In this document: positions 29,868-35,741 of the stretch, in pieces
How the letters are laid out: every line of letters begins with the position of its first letter
Numbering within the stretch: the first letter of the stretch is position 1
Assembly (NCBI GenBank): GCA_030538115.1
Contig: JAUNUP010000008.1
Location: 102,777 to 166,776 of the forward strand
Length of the DNA stretch: 64,000 nucleotides
Reading direction: 5' to 3'
Origin: Dermatophilus congolensis
GTDB taxonomy: Bacteria > Actinomycetota > Actinomycetes > Actinomycetales > Dermatophilaceae
Translations under genes and position numbers: made by a program
Notes under the pieces: model-generated
Seen by the model: only the letters and a program-made list of their open reading frames with translations
What the model was told of the DNA's origin: nothing
The model's database searches: none

Positions 29868-30440
29868 TCACCCAGTGTTGGCGCTCGCCTTGGCGGCCTT
29901 CTTGAATTCGCGCACGGCCTGCAGGCTCTCGGGGTCGGTGACGTCGGCCACGGAGCGGGTGCTGCCCGCCTCCGCGTAGGGCCCGATCGCCTCCCGCCAG
30001 CCTTCGGGTGTGATGCCGAGTTGCTTGCCGAGCAAGGCGGCGAAGATCCGGGCCTTCTGGTCGCCGAAGCCGGGCAACTCCTTGAGGCGTTTGATCAGGT
30101 CTTTCGTGTCGGCGGCGGTCGTCCAGATGGATTCGGCGTCACCGTGGTACGTCTCTGCGACTACTGTCGCGAGTTGCTGGATACGGCGCGCCATCGACCT
30201 GCCGTAGCGGTGGATGGCGGGAGGGGTGGCGCACAGCTCCTCGAACGCTGCGGTGTCGGCGGCGGCGATGGCCATCGGGTCGAGGGAGCCGAACCGTTCG
30301 AGGATCTTCGCGGGCCCGGCGAAGGCCCGCTCCATGGGGAATTGCTGGTCGAGCAGCATGCCGGTGAGCAGCGCGAATGCGTTGCTGCTGAGCACGGCGT
30401 CGGCGCGCGGGTCTTGGGTGATGCGAACGGTGGCCTCCAC
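29868..30440 (-). CDS. HhH-GPD-type DNA glycosylase-like protein
   Basis: This 190-residue protein resembles the small actinobacterial HhH-GPD base-excision repair family. A conserved LTGMLLDQQFPMERAFAGP segment lies near residue 24. The helix-hairpin-helix motif LKELPGFGDQKARIFAALLG is found at about residues 123-142. The substrate base is not known. The frame is open to 30533, but that would run into tRNA-Tyr. I choose the GTG at 30440, which is 8 nt after a TAGGCT box and begins the conserved part. It is divergent from the tRNA gene. Confidence 0.85.
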   Translation of the reverse strand: MEATVRITQDPRADAVLSSNAFALLTGMLLDQQFPMERAFAGPAKILERFGSLDPMAIAAADTAAFEELCATPPAIHRYGRSMARRIQQLATVVAETYHGDAESIWTTAADTKDLIKRLKELPGFGDQKARIFAALLGKQLGITPEGWREAIGPYAEAGSTRSVADVTDPESLQAVREFKKAAKASANTG

Positions 30441-30448
30441 GTCGGCCG

Positions 30449-30454
30449 AGCCTA
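30449..30454 (-). promoter_or_regulatory. -10 box TAGGCT of the HhH-GPD gene
   Basis: TAGGCT on the minus strand ends 8 nt before the GTG at 30440, exactly as in menF. It supports that start and a leaderless transcript. No clear -35 element is visible. Confidence 0.42.
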
Positions 30455-30465
30455 TGTGAGGGCGA

Positions 30466-30496
30466 TTGGAGTCGGGCCGCCGACCCCTGGTATCGT
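30466..30496 (+). promoter_or_regulatory. Probable tRNA-Tyr promoter
   Basis: TTGGAG (30466-30471) and TATCGT (30491-30496) are separated by 19 bp. The -10 ends 15 nt before the mature tRNA 5' end, a sensible place for a short 5' leader. Confidence 0.5.
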
Positions 30497-30511
30497 CGTG
30501 TCGCGCACCAC

Positions 30512-30595
30512 GGCAGGTTGCCCGAGCGGCCAATGGGAGCGGACTGTAAATCCGTCGCGAAAGCTACGAAGGTTCGAATCCTTCACCTGCCACCA
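30512..30595 (+). tRNA. tRNA-Tyr (anticodon GUA), CCA encoded
   Basis: The acceptor stem GGCAGGT pairs with ACCTGCC, followed by discriminator A and an encoded CCA. The anticodon GTA sits at 30546-30548 in CTGTAAA. The long variable arm (CGTCGCGAAAGCTACG region) is the class II form expected for bacterial tRNA-Tyr. The T-arm shows GGTTCGAATCC. Recombinase fragments start 100 bp downstream, so this tRNA may once have been an integration site, although no duplicated 3' end is visible. Confidence 0.96.
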
Positions 30596-30604
30596 CGTGC
30601 AACA

Positions 30605-30642
30605 AGAGGCCCTGACCAGCGAAAACGCTGACCAGGGCCTCT
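30605..30642 (+). terminator. Hairpin terminator after tRNA-Tyr
   Basis: A 10-bp stem (AGAGGCCCTG / CAGGGCCTCT) is extended after a 2-nt internal mismatch by five more pairs closing an AAAA loop. A T-rich run (TCTATTCT) follows on the plus strand. It lies 10 nt after the tRNA CCA end. Confidence 0.85.
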
Positions 30643-30789
30643 TCTATTCTGTCCGGCGACGCGCGGCGATGACCGGGGATCGACGGTCGTTCTAGGCGTA
30701 TTTCAGGCGCGGTTCTCCGGCTCGTCCTTCGGGCGCAGGGCTTCGGCGATGCGGCGGCGTGCTTCGTCCCCCCTGGCCTTCGATGGCAT

Positions 30790-30904
30790 GGGCGTACACG
30801 CGCAGCAGCACAGCAACGCTGTGCCCGGCCCATTGCGCGACCTGTGTGGGTGGCACTCCGGCCGCGAGCCAGGTGGAGACGCATGCGTGCCGCACGTCGT
30901 ACCT
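30790..30904. repeat. 115-bp direct repeat, copy 1 (inside integrase fragment)
   Basis: This stretch is identical in sequence and orientation to 31316-31430. It covers the integrase codons from TACGACGTGCGG to CGCGTGTACGCC. The two copies lie 526 bp apart, start to start. Confidence 0.92.
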
Positions 30905-30918
30905 CCTGAGTTGCACAG
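30905..30918. repeat. 14-bp inverted repeat, left copy (CCTGAGTTGCACAG)
   Basis: The reverse complement CTGTGCAACTCAGG lies at 31303-31316. The left copy directly follows direct-repeat copy 1 and the right copy directly precedes copy 2. The pair therefore brackets the DNA between the direct repeats and points to a fold-back rearrangement. Confidence 0.85.
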
Positions 30919-31103
30919 TTACTAACCGGTACGGCGGGTTGGGGTGTATGCCTGCTGGTCATAGGCTCGCGCTTGCGGATTTAGACACACTAATGGTCTC
31001 GGTGGGTCGGGGGTACTGTTCTTTCGGCGCGTGCCGACGAGCGCGGAGGCGATCACGCGGAGGCACAGAGGCCGCCAGGTCTTTCGAATCTCCCCCGCAC
31101 CCC

Positions 31104-31229
31104 CGTGCCGTGGCACTTCTGCTGGTAGGCGAGGTGTGCGAGAACATGTGCCGCGGCACCACCCCGGATGGTGGTGCCGTGGCACATGTCCCAGCACCCG
31201 GCACCTCCCAGCAGAAGTGCCACGGCACG
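31104..31229. repeat. 126-bp composite palindromic repeat, copy 1
   Basis: The element is made of two 55-bp units, 31105-31159 and 31174-31228, separated by 14 bp. Each unit begins with GTGCCGTGGCAC and ends with its inverse GTGCCACGGCAC (GTGCCGCGGCAC in the first unit). The two units are themselves largely inverse to each other, so the whole 126 bp can fold as one long imperfect hairpin around the centre near 31166. An element of identical architecture and length is at 62708-62833. The function is unknown. Confidence 0.9.
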
Positions 31230-31302
31230 AGCGAGCCGGTCACCTACTGCCCCGACACCCGATATCCCGGGGGCCGCTCGACACGCCAGCGACCCACTAA
31301 AC

Positions 31303-31316
31303 CTGTGCAACTCAGG
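31303..31316. repeat. 14-bp inverted repeat, right copy (CTGTGCAACTCAGG)
   Basis: This is the inverse partner of 30905-30918 and overlaps the first base of direct-repeat copy 2. Confidence 0.85.
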
Positions 31317-31430
31317 GGCGTACACGCGCAGCAGCACAGCAACGCTGTGCCCGGCCCATTGCGCGACCTGTGTGGGTGGCACTCCGGCCGCGAGCCAGGT
31401 GGAGACGCATGCGTGCCGCACGTCGTACCT
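31316..31430. repeat. 115-bp direct repeat, copy 2
   Basis: Identical to 30790-30904. The base before each copy (T at 30789, G at 31315) and after it (C at 30905, G at 31431) differ, which fixes the ends. Confidence 0.92.
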
Positions 31431-31439
31431 GACTCGTGC
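31316..31439 (-). pseudogene. Second fragment of the same tyrosine recombinase
   Basis: An in-frame TAG at 31440-31442 precedes about 41 integrase codons (RYDVRHACVSTWLAAGVPPT ... GHSVAVLLRVYA). After RVYA the frame leaves integrase similarity and runs into unrelated sequence and the composite repeat. It duplicates the middle of the 30692-30958 fragment exactly for 115 bp. It is a rearrangement product, not a gene. Confidence 0.75.
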
Positions 31440-31561
31440 CTAGCGTGTTGCGGTTGGTCGGGGTTGAGGCTGTGGATGATCAGGGGTGGCGGTGTCGGTG
31501 AGAGGGCCGACGGCAGGGTGCTCCTGGCCGCCGATCAGGACGATGACTTCTTGTATGGGCC
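31431..31561. other. Island spacer between integrase fragment and lipoprotein gene
   Basis: I see no recognisable gene here. Short open frames exist but none resembles a known protein or has a convincing start. Confidence 0.35.
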
Positions 31562-32095
31562 TTAGTCTCGAACCCCGTTGGTGGATCGAGGCTCAGGTCG
31601 CGCAGATGCGCCCCGTGGTGAGTTTCCCGCATCCACCACCTGACCTTCTTCAATGCTCACAACTATGCGGTAGCTGGGTGCACTGGAGGCGCAGCTGAAA
31701 TTCACCGGGGAGACCGTGACTTCGTTGTAACTCCGAGAAAGTTGAGAATCCGGGATGTTCAGGCTGAGCTTCAGGCGCTTTTCTCCGCCATCAAGGTCGG
31801 GGAAGGGAATCAGCGAATTCGCTGCATCCCATTGACCCTCGGATATTTGAGGGGCGTAGATCGGTGCGCTCTTACACACGCCATCGACGCACGCAACGGC
31901 CGTACCTCCTGTGGGGCCGACGGGAGTGCCTGGTTCGGATGTTCTCTGAGATTCGTCCACTGGGTGCTCCGGCAGCCGGACCTCCACCCCTGAGGGTCGA
32001 GCGACGTCATTACAGGCACCGGCGGAGCAACTAGCGATGAGCGGAAGTAACCCGGCAAGTATCGCGCCGCGGCCGAGTCGTTCTCTGAGAGTCAC
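31562..32095 (-). CDS. Putative lipoprotein, unknown function
   Basis: This 177-residue protein starts at a GTG and has a short signal peptide: a positive RERLGRG, then ILAGLLPLIASC, ending in a lipobox (LIAS-C) with Cys23 as the expected lipidation site. The mature part is Pro/Ser/Glu-rich and contains two cysteines in ACVDGVCKS. It has a possible beta-rich middle (RLKLSLNIPDSQ ... YNEVTVSPVNFSC). I do not recognise the family. Base composition is lower in G/C than the flanking genes, fitting acquired DNA. Its GTG lies back to back with the first codon of the truncated toxin gene at 32096. Confidence 0.65.
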   Translation of the reverse strand: MTLRERLGRGAILAGLLPLIASCSAGACNDVARPSGVEVRLPEHPVDESQRTSEPGTPVGPTGGTAVACVDGVCKSAPIYAPQISEGQWDAANSLIPFPDLDGGEKRLKLSLNIPDSQLSRSYNEVTVSPVNFSCASSAPSYRIVVSIEEGQVVDAGNSPRGASARPEPRSTNGVRD

Positions 32096-32305
32096 TTGAT
32101 TCTAGCGAACACGGTAGAGGGAGTAGCCTGGGATCTCTGTCGCGATACTCCAGATAGGCCGCAGCGACAGTTGTTTCTCGGCTTCGACACTGCGGCCCGG
32201 TTGGTCGAGGTCGTTGTGTTGGTGTTTGACGACGGCCGCGAGTCGATCGCGATTCACGCCATGCCGGCGCGGAAGCAATACCGCGAACTACTTGAGAGGA
32301 GTTGA
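32096..32305 (+). CDS. Probable 5'-truncated toxin of a toxin-antitoxin pair
   Basis: The 69-residue frame matches the C-terminal two thirds of a small actinobacterial toxin family. It has DTPDRPQRQLFLGFDTAARL, VEVVVLVFDDGRE and the conserved IHAMPARKQYRELL ending. Full-length relatives usually have some 15-25 extra N-terminal residues with a conserved His. Here the frame has no ATG or GTG, only a TTG at 32096, and upstream in-frame codons reach a stop at 32048 inside the lipoprotein gene. It is therefore either truncated or TTG-initiated. The RHH antitoxin gene follows after 1 nt. The fold resembles BrnT-like or DUF4258-like toxins, but the exact family is uncertain. Confidence 0.6.
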   Translation: MILANTVEGVAWDLCRDTPDRPQRQLFLGFDTAARLVEVVVLVFDDGRESIAIHAMPARKQYRELLERS

Positions 32306-32306
32306 G

Positions 32307-32555
32307 ATGACGAACGGAGACATCACAAACGAGCAGATCCGGGCGTGGGCGGACGAGGCCGAGCGCGGATACGACGTCGAGTTCTTGCGTGGCCGCATCG
32401 GTAGGCCGCGCCTCGACATTGATGGCCCCGCGCAGGTTGTTCCCGTCAGGCTGACCCCGGCCCAATTGGCCAGGCTCGACGAGCGTGTGGCGCGCGACGG
32501 CACCACTCGGTCCGAGGCTCTCCGGACAGCCGTCGACGCCTACCTGGCGAGCTGA
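32307..32555 (+). CDS. Ribbon-helix-helix (CopG/BrnA-type) antitoxin
   Basis: This 82-residue protein ends in a ribbon-helix-helix domain (VVPVRLTPAQLARLDERVARDG, then TTRSEALRTAVDAYL), which is the DNA-binding domain of many antitoxins. The N-terminal 45 residues are acidic (EQIRAWADEAERGYDVEFLRGR) and are likely the toxin-binding part. The ATG at 32307 has GAGAGGAG 5 nt upstream and lies 1 nt after the toxin stop. The toxin-first order matches BrnT-BrnA-type operons, where the antitoxin also represses the promoter. Confidence 0.8.
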   Translation: MTNGDITNEQIRAWADEAERGYDVEFLRGRIGRPRLDIDGPAQVVPVRLTPAQLARLDERVARDGTTRSEALRTAVDAYLAS

Positions 32556-32654
32556 GCGGCACGGTAAAGAGCCAGCCAAGCGTCTAGACAGTGAGCTGGG
32601 TCACAGTCATCATGGTGGTGTCCGCCGCGTCCTTCCTCCTCAGAGGAGCGCACC

Positions 32655-33836
32655 ATGGCTTGGAATCCCCTTTCTACCCGTCGAATCACTCTTGCGGCCG
32701 CGACTGCCGCACTTCTTGGCTCCACTGTCTTTCTTGCACCGGCCGCCAGCGGCCTTTCGGCGCGGAGTGCTCCGGCGGGTTCCGGTAAGCAGCACACGCC
32801 GCAGGTCGTCGCCACGGGGCTCGACAACCCCCGGCTCCTCTCGTTCTCATCCTCGGGTGACCTGTTCGTCGCCGAATCCGGTAAGGGTGGCGCAGGGCCT
32901 TGCATGGCCGCGCCCGAGGGGGAGGCGTGCTTCGGGATGAGCGGCGCGGTCACCCGCATCAGGCACGGCAAGCAGTCTCGGGTTCTCACCGGCCTGCCCT
33001 CGATGGCAGGCGCGAACGGCGGGGGAGCGTCCGGGCCGGCCGACGTGATCGTTGACGGGCGTGACTACGCGGTGCTGCTCGGCCTCGGCAACGACCCCGC
33101 CGCGCGTGACAAGCTGCCCGCCTCTGGCAAGCTGCTGGGCACGGTCGCAACCGGTCGGTTCGGTCGGGGCGCACCGCGCGCGATCGCCGATCTCGTCGCC
33201 TACGAGGCTCGCGTCAACCCCGATGGTGGGGGCAAGGACACGAACCCCACGGGGCTCGAACGCGGTCGCCGCGGCGGGTACTTCGTGGCTGACGCCGGAG
33301 CGAATGCCCTGCTCGCAGTGGATCGCGGCCGCTCGAAGCGCTCGCGCGGGTACTCCGTCTCCACCGTGACGACGTTCCCCAAGCGGGAGGTCGACGCGCC
33401 GCCGATCCCGAACATGCCGCCGAAACTCGCGATGGAGTCGGTACCCACCTCCGTGGCCACCGGCCCCGACGGCGCCGCATACGTGAGCGAGTTGACCGGC
33501 TTCCCGTTCCCGAAGAGCGGCGCAACCGTGTGGCGGGTCGACAGGCACGGCACACGCACCGTATACGCGACCGGTCTCACCAACGTCACCGACCTCGCCT
33601 GGTATCGAGGCAAGCTCTACGCCGTGCAGCTCGCGGACAACGGCATGCTCGCTGTGTCTCCGGGGCAGTTGCCGCAAGGCTCGCTCGTGCAGGTCTCCAA
33701 GAGCGGCATGCACAAGGTCGTAGCCAAGGGACTCAACGCACCGTACGGCGTCGCCTTCCGCCGCGGCTCCGCCTACCTCACGACCTGCGCCATGTGCGCG
33801 GGCCAGGGCGCGGTGGTCACAGTGGCAGTGCGGTAG
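32655..33836 (+). CDS. ScyD/ScyE-like secreted beta-propeller protein
   Basis: This 393-residue exported protein has an N-terminal signal peptide (RRITLAAATAALLGSTVFLAPAAS, cleavage probably near residue 32). Repeated beta-propeller blades follow, such as GLDNPRLLSFSSSGDLFVAE, VPTSVATGPDGAAYVSELTG, GLTNVTDLAWYRGKLYAVQ and GLNAPYGVAFRRGSAYLTT. This pattern is that of the ScyD/ScyE family, named after cyanobacterial scytonemin genes but widespread in actinobacteria with unknown role. CAGAGGAG lies before the ATG. An Eis-like gene begins 20 nt after the stop. Confidence 0.83.
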   Translation: MAWNPLSTRRITLAAATAALLGSTVFLAPAASGLSARSAPAGSGKQHTPQVVATGLDNPRLLSFSSSGDLFVAESGKGGAGPCMAAPEGEACFGMSGAVTRIRHGKQSRVLTGLPSMAGANGGGASGPADVIVDGRDYAVLLGLGNDPAARDKLPASGKLLGTVATGRFGRGAPRAIADLVAYEARVNPDGGGKDTNPTGLERGRRGGYFVADAGANALLAVDRGRSKRSRGYSVSTVTTFPKREVDAPPIPNMPPKLAMESVPTSVATGPDGAAYVSELTGFPFPKSGATVWRVDRHGTRTVYATGLTNVTDLAWYRGKLYAVQLADNGMLAVSPGQLPQGSLVQVSKSGMHKVVAKGLNAPYGVAFRRGSAYLTTCAMCAGQGAVVTVAVR

Positions 33837-33843
33837 CCGCCTG

Positions 33844-33849
33844 TACCGT
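33844..33849 (+). promoter_or_regulatory. -10 box TACCGT of the Eis-like gene
   Basis: TACCGT ends 7 nt before the GTG at 33857 and lies 7 nt after the preceding stop, so the Eis-like gene may have its own leaderless transcript besides read-through. Confidence 0.35.
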
Positions 33850-33856
33850 CGATGGG

Positions 33857-35107
33857 GTGAGTGAACTGGCGATCACCCCGCTCGACTCCGCCGATCCCTC
33901 TGCGTTGCGGGCTCGGGCCGACCTGATGGCGCACGTGTTCCAGTTTCCGCGGCTGGATGACGCGCAGGTTGCGGCCATGGCCGAGCAGCACGACGACGGC
34001 GACCGCACGAGCGTCGTGTTCGACGACGGGCAGGCCGTCGCGTCGTTCCGGAGCTTCGACACCACCCTCTCCGTACCCGGCGGCGCGAGCGTCGCCGCGA
34101 ACGGCGTGACCGGGGTTGTCGTTCTCCCCACGCACAAGCGCCGTGGACTGCTGCGGCGATGGGTCGCGGCCGATGCCGACGCCTCTCGCGAGCGCGGTGC
34201 CGTGGCCAGCGTGCTGTACGCCTCCGAGGTGGGTATCTACGGGCGATTCGCGTACGGCCCGGCCACGGCACACGCGAGTGCCACGCTCGACATCGCCCGC
34301 GGACGCTTTCGCGACGAGGCCACCGGGTCGATGCGCATCGTCACAGGTCAAGAGGCGCTCGACGTCCTCCCCGAGATCGGGCGAATGGCCCGCGCGGCCG
34401 TCGCCGGGTCGATCGAGCCGACCTCGTTCCAATGGCGCAGTGCCACAGGTCTTCTGCCGGTGCCCCGACGACACGACGGCCTCTGGTTCGCGGTACACCG
34501 CGACGCCACGGGGCGCCCGGATGGCGTCGTCGGCTACACGCTCAAGGACGACTGGCGCGGCGGCACCGGCAACTCGATCGTCACCATCCAACTGCTGCAA
34601 GCCGCCACCCCGGTGGCCGAGCGCGAGCTGTGGCGACACTGCGCGAGCGTCGACTTCGCCTCCACAGTGGAGTATTCGCAGGCGACCCCCGACAACGAAC
34701 TCCGCTGGTGGGTCACCGACCAGCGAGCCGTCACGTCCGGCACGATCTGGGACGGGCTCTGGGTGCGCATCCACGACGTGCCTGGGGCCCTGTCGGCGCG
34801 ACGCTATCCGATGTCGGGGCAGGTCACAGTGCACGTCCTCGACAGTTCAAGACAGGCCGAGGGTCGTTATCGGCTCACGGTCGATGAGACCGGAGCCGGA
34901 GAATGCATCGCCACCTCGCACGAGGCCGACCTCACTCTGGACGTGGCCGACCTCGGCAGCCTCTGGCTAGGTGGAGGTGGGGGAGTGCCGAGCCTCGGCG
35001 CGCTCGTCAGGTCGGGGAGGGCGACGCTCGCCGCTCCGTGTGAACTGCCCCGTCTCTCGGCCCTGTTCGGATGGCCGGTGCCCGCCCGCTCGCTCACGCG
35101 GTTCTGA
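33857..35107 (+). CDS. Eis-like GNAT N-acetyltransferase
   Basis: This 416-residue protein follows the Eis layout: an N-terminal GNAT domain, a second degenerate GNAT domain and a C-terminal SCP2-like region. The acetyl-CoA motif VLPTHKRRGLLRRW lies at about residues 89-102. The Eis signature SEVGIYGRFAYGPA gives the proposed catalytic Tyr128. The chain ends in Phe (RSLTRF), whose carboxylate acts in catalysis in studied Eis proteins. Such enzymes multi-acetylate aminoglycosides and other amines in vitro. The natural substrate here is unknown. The start is GTG at 33857; the frame is open upstream only inside the preceding gene. Confidence 0.87.
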   Translation: MSELAITPLDSADPSALRARADLMAHVFQFPRLDDAQVAAMAEQHDDGDRTSVVFDDGQAVASFRSFDTTLSVPGGASVAANGVTGVVVLPTHKRRGLLRRWVAADADASRERGAVASVLYASEVGIYGRFAYGPATAHASATLDIARGRFRDEATGSMRIVTGQEALDVLPEIGRMARAAVAGSIEPTSFQWRSATGLLPVPRRHDGLWFAVHRDATGRPDGVVGYTLKDDWRGGTGNSIVTIQLLQAATPVAERELWRHCASVDFASTVEYSQATPDNELRWWVTDQRAVTSGTIWDGLWVRIHDVPGALSARRYPMSGQVTVHVLDSSRQAEGRYRLTVDETGAGECIATSHEADLTLDVADLGSLWLGGGGGVPSLGALVRSGRATLAAPCELPRLSALFGWPVPARSLTRF

Positions 35108-35137
35108 CGGGCAGTGCGAGCGGGGAGCGGTGTGGCG

Positions 35138-35179
35138 CCCGCTCCCTGGCGTGCTACTCCTCCGTCACCAGGGAGCGGG
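35138..35179. terminator. Hairpin between convergent Eis-like and hypothetical genes
   Basis: A perfect 12-bp stem (CCCGCTCCCTGG / CCAGGGAGCGGG) closes an 18-nt loop, 30 bp after the Eis-like stop and about 60 bp from the convergent gene's stop. It is probably a bidirectional terminator. Confidence 0.7.
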
Positions 35180-35235
35180 GTTCGAGAGCCCCTTGGGCCG
35201 CGGGCAGGTCGAGCCCTCAGCGGGGCTGGTTGTGT

Positions 35236-35580
35236 TCAGTCCGTGTGAACGGTGACCGCGTTGGAGCGAGAGATCTCGTCGGCGAAGCTGTCGAGTTCGA
35301 CGTCGCTGATCCGCACGTCGATGTCGTCGAGGGCGCGCGCGAGCACCTGGTGCACCTCGTCGCGCGTGTGGTGGGTGCAGCGTGCCCCCACCTGTCTCAA
35401 TGTCTCGACGAACAGTTCGGCGCGCTCGTGGCCGATGGATTCGACGAAGACCGAGTTGAGGTGGAATTCGGTGCCGATGTGCCGTGCCCGCTCGGCGGCA
35501 ACGAAATCCTCGTCGGGCGTGCGCGTGTGGAACTGGTCGCGATCGCTCGTCAGGTTGTGGTGAGAACCGGTGTTGTTCAT
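35236..35580 (-). CDS. Small hypothetical protein
   Basis: This is a 114-residue soluble protein that I do not recognise. It is acidic and His-rich at the N terminus (GSHHNLTSDRDQFHTR), with a GARCTHHTRDEVHQVL segment in the middle. A C-terminal helical part (VRISDVELDSFADEISR) follows. The ATG at 35580 has a GTGAGGTG Shine-Dalgarno about 5 nt upstream; an in-frame start four codons earlier is less likely. It stands between two hairpin terminators and so seems to be transcribed alone. Codon use looks like that of neighbouring genes. Confidence 0.65.
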   Translation of the reverse strand: MNNTGSHHNLTSDRDQFHTRTPDEDFVAAERARHIGTEFHLNSVFVESIGHERAELFVETLRQVGARCTHHTRDEVHQVLARALDDIDVRISDVELDSFADEISRSNAVTVHTD

Positions 35581-35665
35581 GACGCACCTCACAGAAGAGC
35601 TGGTCTTCCGACGATACGCCTGCTCAAAGATTTACACAACATATTCCGTTCTTAATTGGAGGTAT

Positions 35666-35708
35666 CCGTTGCGTGGGTGCGATGTCTGACATCTCACCCA
35701 CGCAACGG
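35666..35708 (-). terminator. Strong terminator at the end of the xylose/xyloside operon
   Basis: A perfect 14-bp stem (CCGTTGCGTGGGTG / CACCCACGCAACGG) is extended after one mismatch by five more pairs closing a CTG loop. It follows the last permease stop by about 34 nt on the minus strand. The bases beyond it on that strand are A/T-rich. Confidence 0.82.
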
Positions 35709-35741
35709 AGCTGATGCGGAACTACCCGCAGCAGGGGCGGA

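Larger units (their letters stand above)
30692..30958 (-). pseudogene. C-terminal fragment of a tyrosine recombinase (phage-type integrase)
   Basis: About 88 codons are open between an in-frame stop at 30959-30961 and the normal C terminus. They encode the last part of an integrase catalytic domain. RRYDVRHACVSTWLAAGV contains the conserved Arg and His, WAGHSVAVLLRVYAH contains the second His and the probable nucleophilic Tyr, and a basic tail follows. The N-terminal core-binding domain and the first catalytic Arg are missing, so it cannot be an active recombinase. It lies 100 bp from tRNA-Tyr, a usual integrase location, and contains copy 1 of a 115-bp direct repeat. Confidence 0.8.

Noticed and set aside
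30605..30642. Attachment site or small RNA after tRNA-Tyr
   Set aside because: The hairpin followed by a T-rich run directly behind a tRNA is explained by transcription termination.
30922..31197. 91-codon minus-strand frame across the composite repeat
   Set aside because: Much of it is repeat sequence read through; it resembles frames through the other repeat copy only because the repeat is shared.
31104..31229. CRISPR array
   Set aside because: The repeats are inverted pairs with fixed 14-bp and 31-bp interiors, not direct repeats with variable unique spacers, and no cas genes are present.
30512..32555. Complete integrative element at tRNA-Tyr
   Set aside because: I looked for a second copy of the tRNA 3' end (GGTTCGAATCCTTCACC) downstream and saw none, and the integrase is only fragments. 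I therefore call it a remnant rather than an element.
33530..33856. N-terminal extension of the Eis-like protein
   Set aside because: The frame is open, but this part lies inside the ScyD-like gene and its residues are not Eis-like; the GTG at 33857 fits family length and has a -10 box.
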